Of a stretch of DNA of 64,000 nucleotides, positions 50,861-58,962 are shown in pieces. The notes beneath the pieces are model-generated. The model was not told the origin of the DNA and searched no databases. It was given only the letters and a program-made list of their open reading frames with translations. Each line of letters starts with the position of its first letter. Position 1 is the first letter of the stretch. The stretch comes from Collinsella aerofaciens. GTDB lineage: Bacteria; Actinomycetota; Coriobacteriia; Coriobacteriales; Coriobacteriaceae. A program made the translations under genes and the position numbers. Location of the stretch: assembly GCF_028209625.1 (NCBI RefSeq), contig NZ_JAQLDU010000002.1:1-64000 (forward strand), written 5' to 3'.

Positions 50861-52051
50861 ATGAGTATCGTATTGTCACATACCACTGCAAAAGCGGTCT
50901 ACCAGGCCGCGCATTCGGCGTCTGCGAAAGACACCGAGCCCTGTAACCCTGCCGCGATTTACGGATCATGTCCCACCGGAACGCTCCTTGACGCAGCCGC
51001 AGAATGGCTCACCAAACACGATGTTTCCCCTGACGCAAATGATTGCCTCGAGGTAATGGTATTTGATCGCAGGAATGCGCGCTATGCAATGAACTGTCAA
51101 TGCCACGTTTCGTCAAAACGATTCTCGAACTCACGCTTTATAGAGCTCAAAGATGGCATCTTCATTGTTGGCGTTGAGCTTTGCGCACTTCAGGCCGCCA
51201 CCTATCTCCCTTTTCGCGAACTGGTGGAGTACTACTTTGAATTGTGCGGCGTTTACTCCCTTGGAACCGGCTCTTCCACCTCTTATAACGAGCGTTTCGC
51301 GCTCACCTCGACCGAGAGGTTGAAACAGTTCTTTAATTCCATTACCAGATGCGACGGTCTGGCCCTTGCCCGAAAGGCGATCCAATGTGTGCGCGACGGA
51401 TGCCGGTCTCCTATGGAAACGGCCTTTGTCATGATGCTAACGCTGCCCAAAAGCGAAGGAGGGCTTGGTATTAAGGGAATTGAGACCGATTACGAGGTGC
51501 AGGTCACCGCTGCCGCAAAGAATCTCACGAGACGCAAAAAGTTCTTTATGGATGCGTATCTAAAGAAATCTCGCACAGACATTGAATACAACGGGTTTTA
51601 TCATGACGCGGAAGAAGACCGCGCCATCGATGAGGAGCGCAAGAATGCGCTTGCGTCCATGGGATACGGAATCATCACCGTCAGTCGTTATTCCTTTATG
51701 CATGCCAGCGCTTTCGTTAGGGTCATGGAGGCGATCCAACGGAAAGAGGGCATACGCCCCTCGCGTCTGCCAAAAGACTTTCAAATCATGCAAGAGGACC
51801 TGAGACAGTTTGTGCTCAGAAGGTTTATAGAAGAGAAAAAGCGAATTCAGAAGCAGCTTCGCCAGGATTCCGAAGATCGTCAACGAATCGACCTCGAAAA
51901 AGCAACACTCGAAGGTATCACGCTGGATGACCCGACAATAAATGAAGTTCCGGCAATCGATGACATGCAGACTGTCGAATCCGACAGCCCATCATTTGCC
52001 CAAATAAGCAGCCTCGCGCCCGAGGGCAGAATCTTCGGGGCCGGAAGCTAG
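50861..52051 (+). CDS. Predicted PD-(D/E)XK-like protein, unknown function (second of two)
   Basis: 396 residues. The N-terminal half has the same rough plan as the 41629-42678 protein, with CRSPMETAFVMMLTLPKSEGG. The likely nuclease core is RTDIEYNGFYHDAEED, then DEERKNALASMGYGIITVSR, an arrangement seen in DUF559/Vsr-like folds (acidic pair, then helix and strand). A charged coiled region and acidic tail follow. No ribosome site precedes the ATG, so it may be leaderless. Lower GC than its neighbours. The function is unknown; it could relate to AbiE-like or defence proteins. Confidence 0.6.
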   Translation: MSIVLSHTTAKAVYQAAHSASAKDTEPCNPAAIYGSCPTGTLLDAAAEWLTKHDVSPDANDCLEVMVFDRRNARYAMNCQCHVSSKRFSNSRFIELKDGIFIVGVELCALQAATYLPFRELVEYYFELCGVYSLGTGSSTSYNERFALTSTERLKQFFNSITRCDGLALARKAIQCVRDGCRSPMETAFVMMLTLPKSEGGLGIKGIETDYEVQVTAAAKNLTRRKKFFMDAYLKKSRTDIEYNGFYHDAEEDRAIDEERKNALASMGYGIITVSRYSFMHASAFVRVMEAIQRKEGIRPSRLPKDFQIMQEDLRQFVLRRFIEEKKRIQKQLRQDSEDRQRIDLEKATLEGITLDDPTINEVPAIDDMQTVESDSPSFAQISSLAPEGRIFGAGS

Positions 52052-52396
52052 ACCGGCTAACAAGGTGGGTACCCTAGCGATGTGCAAAATTGCGAGTATT
52101 CAGCAGGGTCGGCCCTCCAGCACCCACAAGTTAATCCAAATGAGAAACAAAAACGCTATCGAACAGGAACGTTAGGCAACATTTGAGGAAGACCTTGTCT
52201 GTTTACCGCCCTTGGATAACTCTTGAGCGGCTTTATTTGGCCTGGAATAGATTAACGGACCCCCTATAGTTGCAGAATACTCCAATTTTTGCACGGCGCG
52301 GGGGCACCCACCCCGGCATCGGCTATCAAAACCGCTCAGTCCGGAATCTCGTCCACTATTCCCCATCATTTTGTGCGACGAATTACCTGAACGTCA
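52052..52396. other. Intergenic stretch, no gene seen
   Basis: It lies between the PD-(D/E)XK-like gene and the arsR promoter. Short patches of GC and AT alternate; no repeat or gene is recognised. Confidence 0.35.
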
Positions 52397-52457
52397 TTGA
52401 CATATGAACATGCGCTCATATAATCGGAAGTAAGTTATATGAGCGCATGTTCATATG
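52397..52457 (+). promoter_or_regulatory. Promoter and paired operators of the metal-responsive regulator
   Basis: TTGACA (52397-52402), 16 bases, TATAAT (52419-52424). The promoter overlaps CATATGAACATGCGCTCATA (52401 on), whose exact 23-base inverted copy lies at 52435-52457 just before the ribosome site. Each arm contains ATGAACA/TGTTCAT half-sites typical of SmtB/ArsR operators. The regulator probably represses its own promoter when metal is low. Confidence 0.85.
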
Positions 52458-52470
52458 AAAGGATGTTGCA

Positions 52471-52836
52471 ATGAGCAGCCACGCTGATGAAACAAAGACT
52501 GGCATCGAGGCCACCGAGCCGATCGTCCCCACCACCTGCTCGCCCGAGGACCTTCCCGACGAGGAGCTGTTGTACGACCTGGCCGACCTGTTCAAGGTCT
52601 TCAGCGACACCACACGCATCAAGATTCTCTATGCCCTCATGGGTCGCGAGCTCTGCGTGGCTGACATCGCCGAAGCGACCGCGACCTCGCAGTCTGCGGT
52701 GTCGCACCAGCTGCGCACGCTTAAGCAGTCGCACCTGGTCAAGTTCCGCCGCGACGGCCGCAACATTCTCTACTCGCTCGCCGACGATCATGTCTATACC
52801 ATGCTCAACCAGGGCATGAGCCATATCTGCGAATAG
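52471..52836 (+). CDS. ArsR/SmtB-family metal-sensing repressor
   Basis: 121 residues. The winged helix is DTTRIKILYALMGRELCVADIAEATATSQSAVSHQLRTLK. The C-terminal DDHVYTMLNQGMSHICE matches the alpha-5 metal site (Asp, His, His) of zinc sensors such as CzrA/SmtB. ELCVADIAE resembles the alpha-3 site with one Cys. It is expected to release DNA on binding zinc or cadmium. AAAGGA precedes the ATG. Confidence 0.92.
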   Translation: MSSHADETKTGIEATEPIVPTTCSPEDLPDEELLYDLADLFKVFSDTTRIKILYALMGRELCVADIAEATATSQSAVSHQLRTLKQSHLVKFRRDGRNILYSLADDHVYTMLNQGMSHICE

Positions 52837-52899
52837 CAATCAACCACGGTATCAGCGCGGCCGGCACCCAGACCGCTAACACAGGGAAAGGAACCCACC

Positions 52900-53118
52900 A
52901 TGAAAAAGCAGTTTAAGCTCGACGAGATCGATTGCGCCAACTGCGCGCATGAACTTCAGGACGAGCTGGCTAAGCTCGATGGCGTCAAGTCCGTTTCGGT
53001 CAACTTTATGACCCAGAAGCTGACGCTCGAGGCCGACGACGCCGAGTTCGACGAGGTCCTGGACCGCGTCGTTGAGTTCACCGCCGACGCCGAGCCGGAC
53101 TGCGAGATCATTCTCTAA
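52900..53118 (+). CDS. Heavy-metal-associated (HMA) domain protein
   Basis: A 72-residue ferredoxin-like metal chaperone. DCANCA near residues 11-16 supplies the CXXC site, and the pattern LDGVKSVSVNFMTQKLTLEAD is standard. It probably hands metal to the ATPase encoded next, which itself lacks an HMA domain. AAAGGA lies before the ATG. Confidence 0.92.
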   Translation: MKKQFKLDEIDCANCAHELQDELAKLDGVKSVSVNFMTQKLTLEADDAEFDEVLDRVVEFTADAEPDCEIIL

Positions 53119-53139
53119 CCCGCGCATACGTTGACCTGT

Positions 53140-53163
53140 AAGGCCGCGCTTGCCGCGGCCTTT
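53140..53163 (+). terminator. Terminator between HMA gene and ATPase
   Basis: AAGGCCGCG-cttgc-CGCGGCCTT, then TG. It separates the first two genes from the ATPase, which has its own operator. Confidence 0.75.
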
Positions 53164-53173
53164 GCTCGCGAAA

Positions 53174-53197
53174 TTATATGAGTAAGTGTTCATACAC
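53174..53197 (+). promoter_or_regulatory. Second ArsR/SmtB-type operator before the ATPase gene
   Basis: TTATATGAGtaagTGTTCATACAC keeps the outer blocks of the arsR operator (TTATATGAGcgcaTGTTCATATG) with a changed centre. It lies seven bases before the GGGAGG of the ATPase gene, so the same repressor likely controls it. Confidence 0.75.
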
Positions 53198-53217
53198 TCA
53201 AATGGGAGGTTTGAATC

Positions 53218-55170
53218 ATGGCAGCCGCCGATCCCAAAAAGAAAAAGAAGAAGCGCAAGAAGAAAGAGTCCCTTGAGCACAAGCGCAACCGCATCCTGGT
53301 AGCACTGGGCATTTTTGCCGTTGTTTATGCCCTCGACGAGCTCGGCGCCCTCACTATCGCATTTGGGGAGCCCGGCAACATCTACGCCAGCTTCGCGCTG
53401 TTCCTCGTGCCGTTTTTGATTGCCGGCTACGACGTACTGCAAAAGGCATTCAATAACATCCGCCGCGGCAAGGCCTTCGACGAGAGTTTCCTTATGGCAG
53501 TCGCGACCATCGGCGCGTTTGCCATGGTGCTCTTCCCCGATACCGACCCGCACATGGCCGAAGGCGCCGCCGTCATGCTGTTCTACCAGGTCGGCGAGTT
53601 GTTCCAGGCATATGCCGTGGGCAAGAGCCGCAAGTCGATCAGTGCCATGATGGACATCGCGCCCGACTACGCTAACGTCGAGCAAGCCGACGGCACACTC
53701 GAACAGGTCTTTCCCGATGACATCGCCGTCGGCACCGTGATCGTGGTCAAGCCCGGCGAGCGCGTGCCCATTGACGGCGTAATCGTCGAGGGCGAAACCC
53801 AGCTCGACACCGCCGCACTCACGGGCGAGTCAGTTCCCCGCCCCGCCAAGTCCGGCGACGACATCATCAGCGGCTGCATCAACATGACGGGGCTCATCCA
53901 CGTGCGCACCACCAAGCCCTTTGGCGAGTCCACCGTCGCGCGCGTTCTGGAGCTCGTGGAGAATGCCAGCGAAAAGAAAGCACGCACCGAGAACTTCATC
54001 ACGCGCTTCGCCCGCGTCTACACGCCCGCCGTCACCGGCGCTGCCGCGGTGCTCGTGCTCGGCGGCGGCTTGGTCACCGGCGCCTGGTCCGACTGGATCC
54101 TGCGCGGCCTGACCTTCCTGGTCGTCAGCTGCCCGTGCGCGTTGGTGATCAGCGTGCCGCTCAGTTTCTTTGGCGGCATCGGCGGTGCCTCCAAGCTGGG
54201 CGTTCTCATCAAGGGTTCTAACTACCTCGAGACGCTCGCCGATGTGGACACCGTCGTCTTTGACAAGACGGGCACCCTCACCAACGGCACGTTCTCGGTG
54301 GTCGCGGTGCACCCCGAGGCTGGCTATACCGAGCAGTCGTTGCTCGAGGTCGCAGCCCTTGCGGAGTCGTTCTCCGATCACCCCATCGCGCAGTCCGTGC
54401 GTGTCGCCTACCAGGGCGAGGTCGACCCCAAGCGCGTGAGCGACTCCGCCAACGACGCGGGCCATGGCGTGACAGCGACCATCGATGGCAAGCACGTCGT
54501 CGTCGGCAACGCCAAGATGCTCGCCGCAGCCGGCGTTGAAGCGCCGGACTGTGAGGTCGTCGGTACCATCCTCCACGTGCTCGTGGACGGTGCGTATGCC
54601 GGCCACATCGTGATTGCAGACACCGTTAAGGCCGATGCCGAGCAGACGATCCGCGACCTGCACGCCGCCGGCGTCAAGCGCACCGTCATGCTCACGGGTG
54701 ACCGCGAGGAAGTGGCTGCGTCCGTAGCCGAACAGTTGGGTCTCGACGAGTTCCACGCGCAGCTGCTGCCAGGCGACAAAGTCGAGCGTGTTGAAGCGCT
54801 GCTCGCGGCCGAAAGCGGCAAGGGCAAGCTCGCTTTTGTGGGCGACGGCATCAATGATGCGCCCGTGCTTACGCGCGCCGATGTGGGCATTGCCATGGGC
54901 GCCATGGGATCCGACGCTGCGATTGAGGCCGCCGACGTGGTGCTCATGGATGACAAACCGTCCAACATCTCCCGTGCGATCCGCGTAGCACGCAAGACCA
55001 TGTCGATTGTTTGGCAGAACATCATCTTTGCGCTGGGCGTTAAGCTGCTGATCCTTGTGCTGGCAGCGCTGGGCATCGCCAATATGTGGCTTGCCGTCTT
55101 TGGCGACGTGGGCGTGGCGATCATCGCCATCCTGAACGCCATGCGCGCGATGGGTGTCAAGAACCTGTAG
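53218..55170 (+). CDS. P1B-type heavy-metal ATPase (Zn/Cd/Pb class)
   Basis: A 650-residue membrane pump. The N terminus is a lysine-rich stretch in place of an HMA domain. Then follow TGESVPRP (actuator), SCPCALVIS near residue 304 (metal site), DKTGTLTNG near 347 (phosphorylated Asp), GDGINDAP near 541, and a last membrane pair with GVKLLILVL and FGDVG whose Lys and Asp are typical of the zinc/cadmium/lead group. It should export zinc or cadmium and forms a regulon with the ArsR and HMA genes upstream. Confidence 0.95.
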   Translation: MAAADPKKKKKKRKKKESLEHKRNRILVALGIFAVVYALDELGALTIAFGEPGNIYASFALFLVPFLIAGYDVLQKAFNNIRRGKAFDESFLMAVATIGAFAMVLFPDTDPHMAEGAAVMLFYQVGELFQAYAVGKSRKSISAMMDIAPDYANVEQADGTLEQVFPDDIAVGTVIVVKPGERVPIDGVIVEGETQLDTAALTGESVPRPAKSGDDIISGCINMTGLIHVRTTKPFGESTVARVLELVENASEKKARTENFITRFARVYTPAVTGAAAVLVLGGGLVTGAWSDWILRGLTFLVVSCPCALVISVPLSFFGGIGGASKLGVLIKGSNYLETLADVDTVVFDKTGTLTNGTFSVVAVHPEAGYTEQSLLEVAALAESFSDHPIAQSVRVAYQGEVDPKRVSDSANDAGHGVTATIDGKHVVVGNAKMLAAAGVEAPDCEVVGTILHVLVDGAYAGHIVIADTVKADAEQTIRDLHAAGVKRTVMLTGDREEVAASVAEQLGLDEFHAQLLPGDKVERVEALLAAESGKGKLAFVGDGINDAPVLTRADVGIAMGAMGSDAAIEAADVVLMDDKPSNISRAIRVARKTMSIVWQNIIFALGVKLLILVLAALGIANMWLAVFGDVGVAIIAILNAMRAMGVKNL

Positions 55171-55186
55171 CGCCTGTGGTCCCTCC

Positions 55187-55316
55187 GGCCGGGACCGGGC
55201 TTGGTTTTGAAAACGTCCTCGACTAATGAAGTGCCCCCGTTCTGCTCCTTCGGAGCTACGAACGGGGGCACTTCTGGTCTGCGGAATGTTTTCAAAACCA
55301 AGCCCGGTCCCGGCCT
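55187..55316. repeat. Large nested palindrome with 28-base perfect arms
   Basis: The arms start GGCCGGGACCGGGCTTGGTT and end AAAAC (55187-55214), with the exact complement at 55289-55316. Inside, GAAGTGCCCCCGTTC (55228-55242) pairs with 55261-55275, and inside that GCTCC/GGAGC. It starts 16 bases past the ATPase stop. Confidence 0.95.
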
Positions 55317-55451
55317 GCGATGACGTTGCTGGTGGTTCTTGGGCATCGCTTGCTGGCGGGGTTCCTTGGCTGAGTTAGACTTGGTTGGTAGGGCCTCCTG
55401 TCCCGGTCGCTGGTTCGCGCTTTGCGCGAACGGCGCGCTACTGGGGGAACG

Positions 55452-55841
55452 TTAGTCGGTCATTGTTGGGGCCGATGTGCCGTCCCGGCCCAGCATTGCC
55501 CTTAGCTTCTCAAAGCTTTCCTCGCTCAGGCAGTGCTCCATGTGGCAGCCCTCTTGCGACGCGACCTCAGCCGAAACACCCGCATCCTCCAGCAGCCCCA
55601 CGAAAAAGCAGTGGCGCTCCCACATTTGACGGGCAACCTCAAGACCGCGTTCCGTCAGATGCACGTCGCGTTTGCCCATCTCCACGTAGCCGGTGCTCTC
55701 CAAGGCCGCCATGGCTTTAGAGACGCTTGCTTTGGTTACGCCCAAGTATTCGGCAACGTCGATCGAGCGCACGATGCCCTGACGTTCCGATAGAACGTAG
55801 ATCGATTCGAGATAGTCTTCTCCGGATTCACGCAGGGCCAT
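55452..55841 (-). CDS. DtxR/MntR-family metal-dependent repressor
   Basis: 129 residues: winged helix MALRESGEDYLESIYVLSE then RSIDVAEYLGVTKASVSKAM, and a metal-binding dimerisation part with RHCFFVGLLE and EGCHMEHCLSEESFEKL. There is no SH3-like third domain, as in MntR-type short members. It senses iron or manganese in relatives; the metal here is not proved. A possible operator, CTTTTGC and GCAAAAG around 15 bases, lies at about 55884-55912. AAAGGCGGCCC precedes the ATG. Confidence 0.88.
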   Translation of the reverse strand: MALRESGEDYLESIYVLSERQGIVRSIDVAEYLGVTKASVSKAMAALESTGYVEMGKRDVHLTERGLEVARQMWERHCFFVGLLEDAGVSAEVASQEGCHMEHCLSEESFEKLRAMLGRDGTSAPTMTD

Positions 55842-55979
55842 GGGCCGCCTTTCGCGATGGCTTCTAGTTAGCCTTTGGATACTTTTGCTTGATTTACTTT
55901 ACCGCAAAAGTTGCCCATGTCTTACTACTTTGCCTAAAAGTTAGCTGTGTTTCACAAAACGTGCGGGACGAAAACAAAA

Positions 55980-56020
55980 TGGGGACGCCCCGCAAGGAGT
56001 GTCCCCAGGCGCCGGGTGCC
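55980..56020. repeat. Degenerate family B-like repeat
   Basis: GGGGACGCCCCGCAAGGAGTGTCCCC then GCGCCGGGTGCCGGC, sharing AAGGAGTG(T/C)CCC and GCCGG blocks with 3063 and 15840. It lies just past the HAD gene stop. Confidence 0.55.
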
Positions 56021-56029
56021 GGCCCGCAG

Positions 56030-56800
56030 TTACATCAGCCCAAAGTGCTTGGCGGCGTTGTAGATGCCGTCGTCATCCACGGCGGTCGTCACATAGGTCG
56101 CTGCAGCTTTCACGGTCTCCTGCGCGTTGCCCATGGCCACACTTGTGCCCACGGCCGAGAACATCGACAGGTCGTTCTCGCCGTCGCCAAAGGCAATCGC
56201 CTCGCTCGCGTCGACACCCAGGCGTTCCAGCGTCGCCGCGACACCCAGGTCCTTACCGCCGTTGGCAGGGATAATGTCGCAGAACAAATCACACCAGCGC
56301 GTAGTGAGAGAATGCGACACCGCGTCGGTCACGATATGTTCGTCGGCAGGGTCCACAAAGGCGCAGAACTGGTAGACCGGCGCATCGAAGGCATGCTCAA
56401 ACGGTTCCTCGTGGTAGACAATCCCCGCGTTGCTGCCGGCCGTCACCACGCGCTCGGACAGGCGGTTCACAAACGAGTTCTCGCCCTGCATACACAGCGA
56501 GTCATAGCGCCCCTGCGCCACCTGGTCCACAATCGCCGCGACGTCGTCCGAATCGATCGGGCAGCTGCGGTAAACGCCCTTGGCATCAAAACAGTGCTGA
56601 CCCGAAAGCGTGATGTACGCATCCCAACCAAGATCGAACAGCCAATCGGGCATCTGATAGGTCGGGCGACCCGTGGCGATCACGCACGCAATCCCCTGCT
56701 CATGAAAGCTGTCGAGCACCTGCTGCGCCGACGCCGGAATCCGATGGGTCTTAAAGCTCAGCAACGTGCCGTCGATATCGAAAAACGCGGCCTTGATCAT
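56030..56800 (-). CDS. Cof-type HAD-family hydrolase
   Basis: 256 residues with HAD motif I FFDIDGTL at the N terminus, motif II VIATGRP, and motif IV AFGDGENDLSMF, plus the C2B cap of the Cof group. It is likely a sugar-phosphate or nucleotide phosphatase; the substrate is unknown. It follows the ABC-F gene on the same strand with a six-base gap, so the two are probably co-transcribed. Confidence 0.9.
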   Translation of the reverse strand: MIKAAFFDIDGTLLSFKTHRIPASAQQVLDSFHEQGIACVIATGRPTYQMPDWLFDLGWDAYITLSGQHCFDAKGVYRSCPIDSDDVAAIVDQVAQGRYDSLCMQGENSFVNRLSERVVTAGSNAGIVYHEEPFEHAFDAPVYQFCAFVDPADEHIVTDAVSHSLTTRWCDLFCDIIPANGGKDLGVAATLERLGVDASEAIAFGDGENDLSMFSAVGTSVAMGNAQETVKAAATYVTTAVDDDGIYNAAKHFGLM

Positions 56801-56806
56801 CCTCGC

Positions 56807-58666
56807 CTACTCCTCGCCCTCGAGCTTTTCGCTCGCCTCGAGCCACGCCATCTCCAGCTCGTCCATGGCGGCATGGGCCTCGTCGATCTTTGCCTGCTGT
56901 TCGCCCAGCGCCGTGTAGTTGCTGGGATCGACCTGGGCCATGGCGGCCTCGGCCTCCTCCACGCGGGCGCGCTGCGTCTCCATCTTGCGCTCGAGCGAGC
57001 TCACCTCGCGGCGGAGCTTCTGGCGCTCGGCATTGGAAAGTCCGTTGGGCTGGCCGCTCGACTTGGGCTTTTCGGCTGCAACCGCTGCGGCGCCGGTGTC
57101 GAACGTGCCGGTCTTGGCGCTCGGCGCGCCCACGGGCTCGCCCTCGGCAGTAGCGTTGCACAGGCGCAGGTACTGGTCGACGCCGCCGGGCATATGCGTC
57201 AGATGACCGTCAAGCAGCGCCCACTGCTGGTCGGTCACGCGCTCCATCAAGAAGCGGTCGTGCGTCACCAGGATCAGCGTGCCCGGCCAGCCGTCGAGCA
57301 GGTCCTCGACAATCGCCAGCATGTCGGTATCCAAGTCGTTGCCGGGCTCGTCCAGGATAAGCACGTTGGGCTCGTCCAGGATCGTCAGCAGCAGCGACAG
57401 GCGACGGCGCTGGCCGCCCGAAAGATCGCCGATGCGGCTCCAGAGCTGCTGCGTCGTAAAGCCCAGGCGCTCGCAGAGCTTCTCGGGCGAGGTCTCCTTG
57501 CCGTCGATGACATAATACTTCTTATAGTTGCTCAGAACCTCGCGGATCGTGTCACCCATGTAGGGCTCGAGCTCCTCGAGCTGCTGCGACAGCACGCCAA
57601 AGCGCACCGTCTGGCCGATCTTCACGCGGCCGCGCAGGGGCGCGATCTTGCCCTGAATCACGTCGAGCAAGGTCGACTTGCCGGCGCCGTTCTCACCCAG
57701 CAGACCATAGCGGTCGCCCGCGCCGATAAGCCAGGTCACATCGGAGAGCACCTGCTTGGGCGCGCCGTCGGTATCGGCATAGCCGGCGTCCACGTCGATC
57801 ACGTCGATGACCTGTTTGCCCAGGCGACTCACGGCGAGGCGCTTGAGCTCCAGCTCGTCGCGCACGGGCGGCACGTCGGCGATCAGCTCGCGGGCGGCTT
57901 CCACGCGAAACTTGGGCTTAGTGGAACGGGCCTGGGCGCCACGGCTCAGCCATGCAAGCTCCTTGCGCGCCATGTTGCGACGGCGCTCCTCGGTAACCGC
58001 GGCCATGCGGTCGCGCTCCACGCGCTGAAGGATATATGCGGAGTAACCGCCCTCGAAGGGGTCGACCTGGCCGTCGTGGACCTCCCACATGCTAGTGCAG
58101 ACCTCGTCCAAGAACCAGCGATCGTGCGTGACCACGAGCATGGCGCCCTGGCCGCGCTGCCAGCGAGCCTTAAGATGGCGTGCAAGCCAGTTGATGGTAC
58201 GCATGTCCAGGTGGTTGGTGGGCTCGTCGAGCATGAGCACGTCGTAGTCACCGATCAGCAGGCGCGCGAGGTCCACACGACGGCGCTGGCCGCCCGAAAG
58301 CTCGCCCACCATGCCCTCCCAGGGCACATCGCTAATAAGGCCAGCGAGGATCTGACGTGTACGCGGGCTCGAGGCCCACTCGTACTCAGGCGTGTCACCG
58401 ACGACAGCATGATGCACGGTGTCGGTATCGACCAGGTTGTCCTTTTGGCCGAGCAGGCCGATCGTGGTGCCGCGGCGATGCGTCACGCGGCCGTCGTCGG
58501 GCTCCAGCGTGCCGGCGAGTACACTCAGCAGCGTCGACTTGCCGTCGCCGTTTTTGCCGACAATACCAATACGGTCGCCCTCGCCCACGCCGAGCGTTAC
58601 GCTATTAAAAATATGCTTGGTGGGAAACTCTAGGCTGACGGAATCGCATCCCAAAAGAATCGCCAT
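56807..58666 (-). CDS. ABC-F family ATP-binding protein
   Basis: 619 residues with two ATPase domains and no membrane part. First Walker A GIVGKNGDGKSTLL near residue 40 and LSGGQRRRVDLARLL; second GLLGENGAGKSTLLDV and LSGGQRRRLSLLLTI with LILDEPGNDLD. A Gln/Glu-rich coiled C-terminal tail (about 545-619) resembles Uup. ABC-F proteins act on the ribosome in translation or antibiotic protection. AGGAG precedes the ATG. Confidence 0.92.
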   Translation of the reverse strand: MAILLGCDSVSLEFPTKHIFNSVTLGVGEGDRIGIVGKNGDGKSTLLSVLAGTLEPDDGRVTHRRGTTIGLLGQKDNLVDTDTVHHAVVGDTPEYEWASSPRTRQILAGLISDVPWEGMVGELSGGQRRRVDLARLLIGDYDVLMLDEPTNHLDMRTINWLARHLKARWQRGQGAMLVVTHDRWFLDEVCTSMWEVHDGQVDPFEGGYSAYILQRVERDRMAAVTEERRRNMARKELAWLSRGAQARSTKPKFRVEAARELIADVPPVRDELELKRLAVSRLGKQVIDVIDVDAGYADTDGAPKQVLSDVTWLIGAGDRYGLLGENGAGKSTLLDVIQGKIAPLRGRVKIGQTVRFGVLSQQLEELEPYMGDTIREVLSNYKKYYVIDGKETSPEKLCERLGFTTQQLWSRIGDLSGGQRRRLSLLLTILDEPNVLILDEPGNDLDTDMLAIVEDLLDGWPGTLILVTHDRFLMERVTDQQWALLDGHLTHMPGGVDQYLRLCNATAEGEPVGAPSAKTGTFDTGAAAVAAEKPKSSGQPNGLSNAERQKLRREVSSLERKMETQRARVEEAEAAMAQVDPSNYTALGEQQAKIDEAHAAMDELEMAWLEASEKLEGEE

Positions 58667-58727
58667 ATGCCCTGCTCCTTCGTAGAAATTCAACGTTGTC
58701 CATGATAGCAGCGAGCCCCACCCCAAA

Positions 58728-58850
58728 ACCTACCAAAAAGGGACAGGTTTATTTTGGCAGGTTTTATCTGGGCAAACGTCAGGGCGCTCCGAGCACGCTC
58801 CATGGTAAAACGTTAACCTGCCAAAATAAACCTGTCCCTTTTTGGCAGGT
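58728..58850. repeat. Long inverted repeat with GGGACAGGTTTATTTTGG arms
   Basis: Arms of about 35 bases (ACCT-CCAAAAAGGGACAGG and on) at 58728-58766 and 58812-58850 with single differences. They surround a 45-base loop, between the start of the ABC-F gene and the pst operon end. Confidence 0.9.
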
Positions 58851-58869
58851 CGAAGGACGTGAACAACGC

Positions 58870-58907
58870 AAAAAGGCGGGCCATCTCGTAAAAGAGATGA
58901 CCCGCCT
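58870..58907 (-). terminator. Intrinsic terminator of the pst operon
   Basis: On the minus strand AGGCGGGTCATCTC-ttttac-GAGATGGCCCGCCT (with G-T pairing) followed by TTTT, 56 bases past the pstB stop. Confidence 0.88.
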
Positions 58908-58962
58908 CTCCAATCAGTCCCGCGGCAACCGTGGCCGCCGCGGGCCTCAAGCATGTCCCGGA

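Noticed and set aside
55889..58633. 914-codon plus-strand frame opposite the ABC-F and HAD genes
   Set aside because: Spans two real minus-strand genes and their junction; typical antisense frame in high-GC DNA.
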